Notes: generated by a model not told the origin, from the letters alone. DNA of 64,000 nt from Zeus faber (GCA_960531495.1 OY482850.1:715343-779342); one strand, 5' to 3'. Positions 48,490-60,689 are shown, numbered from the stretch's first letter. Translations and numbers: made by a program.

Positions 48490-50223
48490 ATGACACCCAT
48501 TAAGTTTGTGAGTTGGAATGTGAGAGGCTTGGGCTCACCTGCTAAACGTAGCAAAATCCTGACTCACCTCACAAAGATGAACCCCAGATTCTGTCTACTG
48601 CAAGAAACCCACCTCACTGCATCTGAGCACCTCACACTCAAAGCTAAATGGGTTAATCAGATTTTTCCGCATCATACAACTAAAAAAAAAAAGAGATGTA
48701 TCTACATTGATCAATAAAAGTATCTCAAATAAAAAAAACCTCACAATATCAGACCCAAAAGGGCGTTACATAATGATTAATGGGATTTTAGGTAACATCA
48801 AATTAGCCATAGCTAATATTTATGGCCCCAATGAGGATGACCCAAATTTCTTTCACAATATATTTTCAAAACTCTTTGAATTCTATGACTCAATAATTAT
48901 ATTGGGAGGAGACTTCAACACAGTACTGGATCCAAATTAAGACCGTTCTCAAGCCAGAAATATTCACAAATCCTGGTGTTCCTCGGACACTATAAAACAA
49001 TATATGAGTGATGTCACTCTCGGTGAACTTTTCTTGACAAGTAACTCTGCACTGTCCAAAATCACTAATCCAGAAATCCACCCTATTGTAATTTCCGATC
49101 ACGGGCCGATTAGTTTCAACCTGATAAATTAAACAAACCAGAACCCTCCCGGCAGGTAACGGTTTAACACCTCACTTTTGACAGATAAAGAATTTAACCA
49201 TTTCTTTTCAAGAGAATGGACTTCCTTCATTGAACTGAATGACTCCCCAGAAATTTCACCATCCTTACTTTGGGAAACAGCTAAGGCAGTTCTAAGAGGT
49301 AGTAATATTTAATTCTCCACACACAAGAAAAAGAAAGGACAAGGATGCCAAAATAAACTCAAACTGTGACTAAAGGAGTTGCACTCCCAACAAGCCCACT
49401 CATCCTCCGAGCAAATCCGAAACGAGATCCGGACAATTACATATCAACTTGATACTATCATCCATCAAAAGACACAATTCCTTCAGGAATGAAAAAGAGC
49501 GAATTATTTTGAAGTCAATGACAAATGAGGGAAATTTCTTGCCAATCAATTGAAACATGATAGAGAAAAAACACTTTATACAGCCATTAAAGATTCACAG
49601 TGTAGAATAACATTCTCTCCGCAAGACATCAATAACATATTTAGAGACTTTTATAATAACCTGTATCACTCGGATAATGAATCGAATATATCAAACATTC
49701 ACTCATTCCTTGTTGATACTGACCTTGCTAAACTTTCGACGGAGCAGGCTACCACCTTCGATCAACCACTTACTCTTGAACTCAGGAAAGTGCCCTTCTC
49801 TATGCCCAACAAGAAAATCACCTGGCTCAGATGGCTACCCAGTGGAATTTTATAAACACTTCTGGCCACTTATCTCCCCATTATTCATCAGAATGGTTAC
49901 AGAGGTCAAGTCAACCTGAATACTGCACATGAATACTGCTCTTATTTCGGTTTTGCTCAATTCCAAAAAGGACCCAACCCTCACCTCCAGTTACAGACCC
50001 ATAATTTTATTAATTGCGACCTTAAGATTATAAGTAAAACAACAACCAACAGAATTGAAAAAGTAATACCATTTATAATTCACCCAGACCAAACCGGCTT
50101 TGTCAAAGGCAGACACGCATCCAGCAATATGCGTAGTTTATTAACTCTGATGAGCATATCTAAAAGGAACAACTTTAATACTATTATTGCCTCTTTGGAT
50201 GCCGAAAAAGCATTTGATAGATT
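48490..50223 (+). pseudogene. L1 ORF2 remnant: endonuclease and start of RT
   Basis: ORF2 makes nicking endonuclease and reverse transcriptase. Visible in order: FVSWNVRGLGSP (48502), CLLQETHLT with the catalytic E (48593), LAIANIYGPNEDDP (48804), IILGGDFNTVLDPN (48896) and the terminal VISDHGPI near 49088, so the endonuclease motif set is present. After a degraded linker, RT-N-terminal frames follow (IFRDFYNNLYHSDNE near 49640), then DAEKAFDR (RT motif A) near 50200, where homology ends. There are several frameshifts and stops, for example TAA at 48938 and near 49130. Confidence 0.85.
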
Positions 50224-50974
50224 TAAGGATAGATTTGAAAAATATTTGCTTGATTTACACAAGTGACACCTTGTTTGGAAGCTCTGAAAAAGTCAAAAGA
50301 CACCAAATGTTCCAAAAGTCTGTGGTGGGTCACATATTAGTTATTTTGACTATATATTGTTTCATGTAACTGTCATGTAAATAGTAATACATAGTGTTTT
50401 GTGTTTTGGTGTTAGAGAACACAATTTTTTGTTACACAAGCATCCACCTGATCTCCTTGTTATCACGCTAACCCCCCCGTGAATTTTGAATATGAGTTGG
50501 AGAATTGTTTTGGCATTTTCTGAAGGACACAGATTCTTTTTGTTTTTCTTCAGGTATGTCTTTTATTTCTTTGATTTTGAACATTTTTTGATTTGATTTG
50601 ATTAATTTGTATGTACAGAATTTGTAATTTGTATTTGTACAGAATTGACAATTTACCCTGGCGTTCGTTCCACTTTGGTAGGTTGCTGTACACAACATTG
50701 CAATTTCTGTTAAGCTGCTAAAAGAAAGTAATACCCTTTTGTGCTGGCCCTCTCAGGAAGAGGAGATGGAGAATTGTTTTATGAGCATTTTCTAAAAGGA
50801 CACTGATTATTTTTATTTATTATCAGCAGCAGACAATAAATGGACGTCAGATGTCCAGACTGAGTTACCAGGCCACATCTTTCCTTCCGACATCACTATA
50901 GAAAAAAAATAAATACACCATGCAGATTCAGCTAGTTACATATATATATATATCTTGTGAGATTCAATTTGATT
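50224..50974. other. AT-rich stretch with an internal duplicated motif
   Basis: GAGTTGGAGAATTGTTTT followed by GGCATTTTCTGAAGGACACAG (50494-50533) recurs as GAGATGGAGAATTGTTTT followed by GAGCATTTTCTAAAAGGACAC (50762-50804), about 270 bp apart. This suggests two diverged tandem units. No gene is seen. Confidence 0.5.
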
Positions 50975-51312
50975 CCCGCCTGGGGCGCTGTTGGCACCAC
51001 GCTCTGGAGGGTATCTCCTGATTAGTGACCTTTCTGTGTGGAGTTTGCATGTTCTCCCCATGCTCATATGGGGTTTCCTCCATATAACATCTTAAGAACC
51101 CCCACTAAAAACATGCATCGTCTGACCAGCGATGGACGTTGAAGTTGGTCCCTGGGCGCTGCATTGTAAGCTGCCCACCGCTCCTGGCCTGCCACCCGGA
51201 GGAAGGACAAGCTTCAATGGGATGAATGCGGAAAAGTCATTTCACAGCCTCCATCTCTGTGTGTGTCTGCATGTGTTGTGGTGTGTGTGTGTGTCACAAT
51301 AAAGACGTGCTA
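50975..51312 (+). mobile_element. SINE-like retroposon (DANA-like core), copy 2
   Basis: It contains GATTCCCGCCTGGGG, a B-box-like start, then GTGTGGAGTTTGCATGTTCT (51038), GGGGTTTCCTCC (51069), CTGCCCACCGCTCCTGGCCT (51171), a short TG tract and GTCACAATAAAGACGTG at the 3' end. The order matches the element at 24048-24515. The SINE head is degraded. Confidence 0.7.
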
Positions 51313-51323
51313 AGCTTGTCCAG

Positions 51324-51327
<4 letters not shown>

Positions 51328-51370
<43 letters not shown>
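51328..51370. repeat. (TA)n microsatellite
   Basis: About 40 bp of TA repeats. Confidence 0.95.
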
Positions 51371-51374
<4 letters not shown>

Positions 51375-51375
<1 letters not shown>

Positions 51376-51990
51376 CCTCGCACATGAAATGCTTGGCCAA
51401 CTTCATATTCATTGCACACCTGGTGCACAAAGTGCTTGCTCTTCTGGACCCCGAAACAAGCTTCTGCAGGCAGAGGAGACAGACCTCCTGACAGGAATAG
51501 GCCTGGTGGCTGGGGTAACCGGTTGTGTGCGCAAACTACACAGCGAGGAGGAGTTTACCAAGTTGTAGAAAACTGCTGCTAACTCAACGCAGGCCCCTGC
51601 ACCCCCAAAACAAAAAACGACAGTAAACAAGAGCATGGACCAATTTGTGGCTGAGAATGCAACTGGACAGAGGGACGACATTAATGACAGGATGGAACTA
51701 CAGAGGCTTTACTTCAGTGCAATTGAAGCACTCTTGGAGAGATGGGCGAGCAATTTACTGAGTGCAACACACGGATGACTAAGGCCAGAGAGAGCAACAC
51801 TTTCCTTGATACTAATATCAAGCCCATTATGAATTTCAAAAATTTGACAATTGTTGAAATTAGAATATGCAGTGGCCAAGCAATTAATCTGTGCACGGAT
51901 ATACAAAGAGGATAGGCCTACAGAAGAAAATGGGACAATTAAATGGTTCCAAAACACTGGAGGCCATGCCATGTATAATCACTGCATTCA
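51375..51990 (+). pseudogene. Transposase-like protein remnant, class uncertain
   Basis: Fragments in shifting frames read MDQFVAENATGQRDDINDRM near 51635, ELQRLYFSAIEALLE, then FTECNTRMTKARESNTFLD near 51748 and IKPIMNFKNLTIVEI near 51820. The pattern recalls the C-terminal half of hAT-derived zinc-finger proteins of the MYM/52-kDa-repressor type, but no catalytic motif is visible. It ends at a short AATCTTG repeat (51997-52020), a LINE-tail-like sequence. Confidence 0.4.
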
Positions 51991-52079
51991 GTGAATCTTG
52001 AATCTTGAATCTCTTGAATTCAGACATGCTCTAACATTTGGTGCCTCCACTGCCATGTGTGAGAATTCACACATGGCAC

Positions 52080-53012
52080 ACTTAAGAACGTTTTTACTGA
52101 CCACCAATGAGCAATGCAAAGGAATGTGGATCATGGTAGAAACATGGAGGGTTAATGAAGAAAGGAGAGATCTGAAAAAGAAAATGAAGGACACCAAGTC
52201 ACTTTTAATGTAATAGAAACTGGAACCTCAATGCAGAACAACCAATACAGGTGGAACGACTCGTAAGAAGAGACATGACTCCTACTTGGAGGAGCTGGCC
52301 AATGCAGCTGAGAAAGCAACAAAAAGCAACCAACAAGGAACAGTCTACAAAATTACAAGCCTGTTGGTGGAATATGTGGAAAATGTAGAACTAGTGGCAT
52401 TAAGACATTTCACTGTCATTTATGTATGAACGTATGTGTACTGTATGTATGTGACAAATAAACCGCTTGAATCATTATCAAAGATAAATAAGGATGCCTG
52501 CTAACAGAAAAGGAACAAGAAGAAAGGTGGATGGAGCACTTCAGAGTGGTTCTCAACAGAAACAGAATAAAGTCACAGGACATTACAGAACAGCTGGACA
52601 TTCACATCAATCCACTGACAGGAAAAGGTAATAATTGAAGCCCTCATATCAAGTCCCCAGGTTCAGACAATTTAAATGCAGAACTGTTCAAAGCTGATCC
52701 AGAACTAGCTGCCAACATTCTCCTTCCACTATTCACCATCATCTGGATGGAACGAGAGATACCATCGGACTGGACCAAAGGAGTAATTGTTAAGGTGCCA
52801 AAGAAGGCCGTACTGTCTGACTGAAACAACTGAAGGGGCCCTGTACTTCTATCTGTTCCCAGCAAGATATTCGGCAAAATAACCATACCCAGCTATAGAT
52901 AGAGCCCTCCAAGATGAAAAGTAGGATTCCGGAAAGGTAGAGGTTGTACAGACCAAATCTTCACTCTGAGGATCATCATTGAGCAGTGCAATGAACGACA
53001 GTGCAACGACAG
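52080..53012 (+). mobile_element. RTE-type LINE fragment
   Basis: Frames match the RTE element at 53790-57410: WRVNEERRDLKKKMKDTK near 52148, LANAAEKATKSNQQGTVYKI near 52290, then ERWMEHFRVVLNRNR near 52523 and LNAELFKADPELAANILLP near 52673. WTKGVIVKVPKKA near 52775 and GFRKGRGCTDQIF near 52922 follow. Both ends are missing. Stops and frameshifts are frequent. About 80 bp at 52395-52475 interrupts it and looks like the 3' end of a Rex1 copy. Confidence 0.8.
52395..52478 (+). mobile_element. Short Rex1 3'-end fragment
   Basis: CATTTCACTGTCATTTATGT, then GTATGTGACAAATAAACCGC and TTGAATC correspond to the 3' ends of the Rex1 copies at 3640-3715 and 15690-15770. It lies within RTE-like sequence, so it is a very short 5'-truncated insertion. 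Confidence 0.65.
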
Positions 53013-53044
53013 CTTTACTCTAATAAACCTCAAAGTGCAAGTGT

Positions 53045-53793
53045 TTATGGGACCTAAAAAAAATCGGATTGGAGGAGTCCACCAAAGTACGGAAAGGTCA
53101 CGGAAACAGTGCCTTTTTTCCAACATGAATTTCAAGGCTGTGCGCCTACACTGTCCGATGAAAATCTAATATTTTAATAACTTTTGGGAATTGGGAATGT
53201 GTGTTGTAGACACGCACTAAGTTTGAAGTCAATCCGAGAAATCATCTAGGAGGAGTTCACAAAAGCACAAAGTATAAAAATGACGAAAATAAGTTTTCGT
53301 GGAAAAAAGTGAATAGGTTTGATTTTTTTTTTTTTTCGCCCATAGACGAGACCCATAGAATAGTTTCTTACGGCGCCAAAAGTCACGTAAACACAGTGTT
53401 TTTTCGAACATGAAATTCAATGCGTTGCCACGCCCACATCATGTGACGAAAGCCAAATACTTTAATAACTTTTAATCCCCAAGGTGTCTTGTAGACACTC
53501 GCCAAGTTTGAAGTCAGTCAGATAAATCCCCTTGGAGGAGTTTGCGATAGTACAAAGCCTATAAAGTGCCTAAAATATAACGAAAACACAGCATTTTTTA
53601 GAACATGAAATCCAACGCTTTGCCACGACCACATCGTGTGATGAAAAACAAAATATTTTAATAACTTTTAATCATGAAGGTGTCTTGTTTGTAGACACTC
53701 ATCAAGTTTGAAGCCGATCGTATATATCCCATCGGAGGTGTTTGCAAAATACGAAGCATGAAAAAGACCGAAAAATGACTAAAATTACATATC
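53045..53793. repeat. Diverged repeat array, left block
   Basis: It contains repeated modules such as TCGGATTGGAGGAGTCC, AACATGAAATTCAA, GTTGCCACGCCCACAT, GTCTTGTAGACACTCG and AAGTTTGAAG, each occurring two or three times at irregular spacing. The same modules fill 57411-60470. Between the two blocks lies an RTE-type LINE. Confidence 0.85.
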
Positions 53794-54129
53794 CTTTCCA
53801 TTGGATTGCAACCTTGCCGTGGTCGGGAAGCTTATGTGTCTCAATGACCCCTAGAGCTATGCAAGCGGGAGATTAATCTCCTGGTAGGGCCTCCCATGCT
53901 GGACAGGTCGAAGGGTAGAGGCGAAACAAAATGCAATCCACTGGTCCTCCAGGTTGGGGGTCGAGCACAGGGCTAACAACCCTGTCAACCGTTAAAACAA
54001 ACTCTGTTACGGAAACAGCAACTGAAGAAATAAACACAACTGGATGTGATGGACTTCCAGGGCTATCGACAGATGATAGGATGAATGTCAATAGTGAAAG
54101 CCAAAAGGAAGCCACTGGCAGGAAGGTGG

Positions 54130-57100
54130 AAGTTCTGAATGCCAAACTTAAGACTATTATAGGATTTTGGAATGTACGAACAATGTATGATACAGGGAAA
54201 CTAGCACAAGTAACAGCTGAGATGAGACGATACAACCAGGATCAGGGAGACTTAGGACTAGCACAGGAGAAGCAGTACTATACTCGTGGAGGGATGACGA
54301 ATATCACAGGGCCATCATTCTAAAGAAAGGAGTAGAGAAAAGCTTGATAGAGTAGGAACCTGTCAATAGTAGGCTCATGAAGATCAGATCAGAGGGAAAC
54401 AAATCAACACATATACAGTGTTGTATAATACAGTGTTATGCTCCAACGAACAATAGTGATGATACTGTTAAGGACGAATTCTACGAGCAACTGCAGGCTG
54501 CATTGGAAGCTACACCTAGGCATGACAGGAAGATTGTGATGGGAGACATGAATGACGACCTGGTCATAGCTGTGCTCAAAGTAAAGCTGAGGAAAACGGG
54601 GAATAAAAAGACAGGCAGACAACAGTTTGATGTTGGCAAACTTCAAGACCCAAAGGTGAAAAGCTCTTTTGTGCTACAGCTGAAGAACAGGTTTAAGGTA
54701 TTAGCAGATATGGAAGATCATACAGAAGCAAATGCAAGTGGTATTGATGCTATGTGGGAACAAACCAAAACAGCCTATGTGAAGACCAATGAATCCTGCC
54801 TGGAGTACAAGCAGAAGACAAGGAAGGATTGGATGACTGAAGACACATGGCAAACCATAGAGAGCAGAAGAGCATTAAAGAAGCAATTAATTGGGACAAA
54901 GTATGAACAGCTGAAAGAAAGATACAAGAAATGGTACCAAAAAGCAAACAAAGCAGTTCAAAGAAAAGCCAGAACTGACAAACGAGCATACATAGAAGAT
55001 CTTGCTAATCAAGCAGAAGAGGCTGTCAGGAAAGGTGAACAAGGAAAGATCTACAACAGGGGTGCCCACTCTTTTTCGGCTTGCGAGCTACTTTTAAAAT
55101 GACCAGGTCAAAATGATCTACCTTCATTAAAAAATGCTAAATATATTTATTTATATGTATATACTGAGTATACTTCATATATACAATAAATGTTGGCGTA
55201 CCTTGCATCCCTGCATGAACCCTTACGGCACAATAGCATTAAATACATTTATGGTCACTACCTTACTCTGATGACCTGCACTGAATGGAGATGGCCAGGG
55301 TTGCATAGTTCGGACAGTAGCTACTGGTAGCCAGCCTCAAGCAGGCTTCCAAATGATCATTCGTCATGGTGGAACGTTATTTTGACTCAAAAATCTTCAT
55401 GTGGGAAAAGGCTGACTCACATAAAAAAGTAGAGCCGAATAATGCAGTCAAGTAGGTAGCACATTTCCTTATGTTTGGGTACTTTTCCTCCATGAGTAAG
55501 TTCCAAAACTGTCCATGTCCTGGACTTCAGCTGAATGTTAGCCTGTAGTGTCAACATCTCATCCTCCACTGCAGCCGAGTTCAGGTGAAACAGTGTTGCA
55601 ATTTTTGATGCGAGTGAATCAACCTGAATATCTTCCCTAAATGGGAAGCACATTAATGTAGCGATTGGCTCGAGTAAAGCAAAGTCTTGAAACCGTTTGT
55701 CAAAGTCTGACAGACAGTTTTGAATCTGCTCTGTGTAGCGCACACTGTCGGGGTGCTCCTCGCACCCCTCCCCTCCCTGCCTTCCCTTGGGTCTCCAGCT
55801 TTGATGCAAGGTTTTGAAAGTTCCCCAAATCATGGCGCTGCAGCTTTGAGGACAGAAGTTGCACTACTGAATTGAACTGATCATGTCTTTTCCTTGCAGA
55901 TTTTTTATTTATTTATTTATATTTTTTTTTAATGGCGTGCGATCAACCCGCACTACCTTCCCGATCTACCGGTCGATCGCGATCGACGTATTGGGCACCC
56001 CTGATCTACAAGATTACCTAAATAGTCTGTGGCAAACATCGTTGAACCACTGAGACGCCAATAGTAGACAAACAGGGCCGACCCTGACAACTGAGGCAGA
56101 ACAAGAAGCTCACTAGGGGGAAACCTTGAAAGAAGTATTGAATAGACCATCACCCACAACAGAAGCTGATATCCAATATGCACACATCAATCTGAACATT
56201 AGCGTTGAACAACCAAATAAAAAATAAATTGTTATAGCCATTAAGTCTCTCAAAAATGGAAAAGCCTGTGGCCAAGATAACCTAAATGCAGAGTTGTTCA
56301 AGGCAGACCTGGAACTTGCTGCTAAAGTTCTTGAGCCACTATTCACATCTATCTTGGAGAAGAAAGAAATACCTGATGACTGGTCAGAAGGAGTCATCAT
56401 TAGAATACCAAAGAAGGGCAACCTAAGAGATTGCAACAATTGGCGTGGGATTACTCTCCTATCAATACCAAGTAAGATCATGATGAAGCTTATCATACAA
56501 TGAATCTCAGATGCAGCAGATGAACAGCTTCGAAATGAACAGGCAGGATTTTGGAGAGGGAGGGATGGCATCAACCAGATATTTGCCCTAACATAATAGA
56601 ACAGTGCACGGAATGGTAGAGACAGATCTACATCAACTTTTAGATTTCGAGAAGGCGTTCCACAGCCTCCACCAAGACAGCCTCTGGGACATCTTAAGAG
56701 TGTATGGGATCCCACAGCACATAGTGGACCTCATTAAGACCTTCTATGCTAACTTCACTTGTAGAGTGGGAAACGGTAGCCTCGCATTCCAGGTGAAGAT
56801 GGGTGTAAGACAAGGGTGTGTGATGTCAGCGCTACTCTTCAACATCGCTATCGACTGGGTGATGCGTCGGACAAGAGAAGACCAAAGAGAGGCATATGAT
56901 GGATCCTCTTCTCAGCATTAGAAGACCTTGATTTTGCTGATGAGTTGGCTCTGGTCTCTCACGCTCACAAACACATGCAAGAGAAAGCATAACATCTCAG
57001 TGACTTTGCACAACAAATCGGCCTGAAGATAAACCAGAAGAAATCTGAAGTTATGACACATCCCAACCCCTTACCAATACAAATAGATGGAAAAGATCTT

Positions 57101-57410
57101 CGGACAACAGAGGAGTTCACCTATCTTAGAAGCACCGTAAGACATGATGGGGAGCACACAGTGATATCAAGAGCCGAATAAACAAGGCTAGGAATGCATT
57201 CAGAATGCTCAACGATGTATGGCGGTCTCAGCAATACAGCACCAAGACCAAACTAAAACTATATCACAGCTGTGTCCTTTCCACCCTCCTGTATGGCTCG
57301 GAATGCTGGAGAATGACAGCGAGTGACATCAAACAGCTGTTGGTCTTCTACACAAAAAATCTGAGAAGAATCTATAGGCTTTTCTGGCCCAACACAATAT
57401 CAAGCCAAAT
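54130..57410 (+). pseudogene. RTE ORF remnant: endonuclease, RT
   Basis: GFWNVRTMYDTGKLAQVTAE (54162) opens the endonuclease, CYAPTNNSDDTVKDEFYEQL follows at 54437, and IVMGDMN (54532) jumps directly to VKLRKTGNKKTGRQ. About 90 residues with the terminal endonuclease motifs are therefore deleted. The long linker frame runs to 55056. After the hAT insert come LNAELFKADLELAAKVLEP (56285), IPKKGNLRDCNNWRGITLLS (56405), DFEKAFHSLHQDSLWDILR (motif A, 56645) and GVRQGCVMSALLFN (motif B, 56800). The catalytic box near 56930 reads FADE instead of FADD. LLYGSECWRMT is at 57290. Several stops and frameshifts are present. Confidence 0.88.
55057..56003 (-). mobile_element. hAT (Charlie-like) element, 947 bp, with 8-bp duplication
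   Basis: TIRs CAGGGGTGCCCA (55057) and TGGGCACCCCTG (ending 56003) are flanked by identical ATCTACAA at 55049-55056 and 56004-56011. The minus strand keeps the transposase C-terminal part: YTEQIQNCLSDFDKRFQDFA near 55733, then LLEPIATLMCFPFREDIQV and LASKIATLFHLNSAAVEDE, and degraded CESAFSHMK dimerisation residues near 55400. The N-terminal zinc finger and most of the catalytic domain are deleted. Subterminal CGATCGCGATCGACG at 55974 is a GATC-rich palindrome typical of this subgroup. Confidence 0.95.
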
Positions 57411-60400
57411 TTGAAGCCGATCAGATAAATGTCCTAGGAGGAGTTTGCGAAAGAACAAAGCATGAAAATGACCGGAAAGTGACTAAAGTTACACATTTGA
57501 TCCAATATGGCCTACTTCCTGTTGGCTGTCATATTGGGTGTTATAATTTTTTTTAAGTCTGGTATTGTTGCATAAGTGTACCAAATTTTGTTAGTTTTCA
57601 TGGTAAAAAGTGAATAGCTTTGATTTTTTGAAATTTGAAAGAGGGCGTGGTTGGCCATTTTGCCACACCCATGCATGGTACCCATATAATAACGATGGGG
57701 GGACCGGGACAAACGTGTGAGCAAAGTTTTGTGAATTTCCGAGTTTCTTAAGGGGGCCAAAAAAACAATTCAATTTTGCTGAAGAAGAAGAATTATTAAC
57801 AGTGCAATAACAAAAGGATCCTCATCGTACATTCTGTAGATGATGACCCTAATTAAAGCTGCAAGCAGCGATGATGGGGTCCTCAAACTGCATGTGTCGG
57901 CGGGACCCGATAAATCGGATTGGAGGAGTCCCCAAAAGTACAGAGCATGAAAATGACCAAAAAGCGACAAAAAAGTCACGGACACAGTGTCTTTTTTCCA
58001 ACATGAAATACAAGGTTGTGCCATGCCCACACTGTGTGACACTCACAGACTTTGAAGTTGATGCGATAAATCTTTTAGGACGAGTTCCCGAAAGTACAAA
58101 GTATGAAAATGACCAAAAAGTGAGGACAATTTAATATGGCCGACTTCCTGTTGGGTTTCAGTCATGACGGCAATATATATTTGTTCAAGTCTAGTGAGCT
58201 TACATATGTGTACCGAATTTCATGAGTTTTTGTGGAAAAAGTCAATAGGTTTGATATTTTAATATATTCTAGGGGATGGAGGCAGCCATTTTGACACACC
58301 CATGCACAGTGTTTTTTCGAACATGAAATTCAACGCGTTGCCACGCCCACATCGTGTGACGAAAACAAAATCTTTTAATGACCTTTAATCCCCAAGGTGT
58401 CTTATAGAAACTCGCCAAGTTTAAGGTCGATCAGAGACATTGTGGAGGAGTTCATGAAAGTACAAAGCATAAAAAGTGCAAAAAATATCATGAAAACACA
58501 ACATTTTTTAGAACATGAAATTCAACGTTTTTGCCACACCAACATCGTATGATGAAAACAAAATATTTTAATAACTTTAAATTGTGAAGGGGTCTTGTAG
58601 AAATTTGTCAAGTTTGAAGCCAATCGGATATATGGCCCCGGATGAGTTTGCAAAAGTACAAAGCATGAAAATGACCGGACAGTGACAAAAATTACACATT
58701 TAATCCAATATGGTCGACTTCCTGTTGGGTGTCAGTCATGGCGGCAATATACATTTTAGTCTAGGTAGGTTACATAAGTATACCAAATTTTGTGAGTTTT
58801 CATCGAAAAAAGTGAATAGGTTTGATTTTTTGCAATTTACAAGAGGGCCTAGCCGGCCATTTTACCACGCACATGCAGGGAACCTAGAGAATATCAATTG
58901 TCACACTGGGACTGATAAGTGTGCAAAGTTTCGTGAATTTCCAAGAATCATTTGGAACATGAAACTTTACGCGTTGCCACGCCCACACCGTGTGCCAAAT
59001 ACAACATTTTTTTATACATTTTCATCGTGAAGGTGTCTTGTAGACACTCGTCAAGTTTGAAGTCGATCCAATCATTTGCCTAGGAGGACTTTGCGAAAGT
59101 ACAAAGTATAAAAATGACCAAAAAGTGAGGAAAATTTAATATAGCTGACTTCCTGTGGGTTTCGGTCGTGACGGTGACGTGACGGAAGTCTAGTTATTTT
59201 ACATATGTGTACCGAATTTTCATGAGTTTTCATGGAAAAATGTGAATAGGTTTGATTAGTTTTTTTTCACGGGGGTGTAGGCGCCCATTTTGACATGCCC
59301 ATGCACAGGACACATAGAATATCAAATGACACACTGGGACTGACGAGTGTGCAAAGTCTTAAGTCTAGTGATGTTACATCGTAAAAAGTGAATAGGTTTG
59401 ATTTTTTTTAATTTAAAAGAGGGCGTGGTCGGCCATTTTGCCACGCCCATGCATTGGACTCATATCATATCAATGGGGGTCCGGGACTGACGTGTGTGCA
59501 AAGTTTTGTGGGTTTTCGAGTTTCTTAAGGCCCAATTTGGCTGATGAACAAGAGCAAGAAGAAAGAACAAAAAAAAGAAGATTTGAAGCTGCATGCAGCG
59601 ATGACGGGGTCCTCAAAGTTCAAGTGTCGGCGGGACCCAATAAATCGGATGGGAAGATTACCTGAATGTATGGCGCATGAAAATGACCAAAATGCGACAA
59701 AAAAGTAAAAAAAACAGTGGCTGTTTTACAACATGAAATTCAATGCGTTGCCATGCCCATATTGTGTGACAAATACAAAATCAATTTAGAACTTTCAATC
59801 CCCATATGTGTCTTGTAGACACTCGTCAAGTTTGAAGTTCATTGGGTAAATGGTCTAGGAGGAGTTTTATACTTTGAAAGTATAAAGCAACAAAAATACC
59901 GGAAAATGACTAAAATTATACATTTAATCCAATATGGCCGACTTCCTGTTGGGTGTCGGTTATGGCGGCAATATAATTTTTTAAGTCTAGTAATGTTACA
60001 TAAGTGTACTGAATTTCGTGAGTTTTCATTGAAGGTTATAGGTTTGATTTTTTTTATTTTCAAGAGGGCGTGGTCAGCCATTTTGCCACGCCCATGCACG
60101 GAACCCTTATAATATCAAATAACACACTGGGACTGACGAGTGTGCAACGTTTTGTGAGTTTTCCAGCATCTTAAGGCCCCAAAAGTCACATAAACACAGT
60201 GTTTTTTCAAACATGGAATTCAACGCGTTGCCACAGCCATATCGTGTGACGAATACAAAATATTTTAATAACTTTCAATCCCCAAATGTGTCTTGTAGAC
60301 ACTCGTCAAGTTTGAAGTCGATCGGGTAAATCGTCTAGGAGGAGTTTGCGAAAGTACAAAACAAAACAAAATCAAGCAACCGGGTCCTCAAAGTGAAAGT

Positions 60401-60470
60401 GTCGGCAATACCTAATAAATCGGATTAGAGGAGTCCATGAGTGTACAGAGCATGAAAATGACCAAAAAGC
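57411..60470. repeat. Diverged repeat array, right block
   Basis: Ordered modules recur three to six times: GGAGGAGTTTGCGAAAGTAC; ATGAAAATGACC; AATATGGCCGACTTCCTGTT (57505, 58136, 58710, 59140, 59933); GTGAATAGGTTTGATTTTTT; GAGGGCGTGGTCGGCCATTT; CACACTGGGACTGACGAGTG; AACATGAAATTCAACGCGTT; GTCTTGTAGACACTCG; AAGTTTGAAGTCGAT. A separate module, AGCTGCAAGCAGCGATGA followed by GTCGGCGGGACCC and AAATCGGATTGG, occurs at 57855, 59580 and partly 60365. The modules are reshuffled with spacings of 200-780 bp, so it is a complex array, not a simple satellite. No ORF is credible. Confidence 0.85.
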
Positions 60471-60689
60471 GTTGAGATCTCGCGGGGAGCATGCTGTGAT
60501 TTCATGAGAAGACAGAAGTGAGTACAGATCCAACATGACGGCGCCACGCTGCACTGACTAAAACACAGACAATCCGCTCCAAATCAGACAGATAACAAAG
60601 CGAAATGAGAAAAAATATTTATATATATAAATGAAAAAATAGGAACACTGAACAAAACCAAAGTGGAGGACCTCGAGGATTATATCGAT

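Larger units (their letters stand above)
47784..50223 (+). mobile_element. L1-clade LINE, copy 1, ORF1 deleted and 3' truncated
   Basis: The 5' leader (47925-48150) matches the second copy at 60475-60700, including CCAAAGTGGAGGACCTCGAG, the beginning of ORF1. ORF1 itself is deleted: the leader jumps at about 48155 to the ORF1-ORF2 spacer, which copy 2 has at 61280-61470. ORF2 begins near 48490. The element stops at about 50223 in the middle of the RT domain. Loss of a 3' end is unusual for a LINE and implies later deletion or insertion. Confidence 0.85.
53794..57410 (+). mobile_element. RTE-type LINE embedded in the repeat array, split by a hAT element
   Basis: The 5' end carries GCAACCTTGCCGTGGTCGGG (53809), a counterpart of the Rex3 opening at 4140. 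Endonuclease, linker, RT and C-terminal frames follow in order to LRRIYRLFWPNTISS at about 57405, where the family normally continues another 100 residues or more, so the 3' end is missing. A 947-bp hAT element sits at 55057-56003. The protein family is the one often annotated as HmRTE-like or craniofacial-development-protein-2-like in vertebrate genomes. Confidence 0.88.

Noticed and set aside
53931-55102. Host gene similar to craniofacial development protein 2
   Set aside because: The similarity reflects RTE LINE sequence. Endonuclease and RT motifs and the 5' opening identify the element.
57411-60470. Long non-coding RNA gene or protein-coding gene in the array
   Set aside because: Short frames recur only because the modules recur. 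No splice or promoter signal is convincing.
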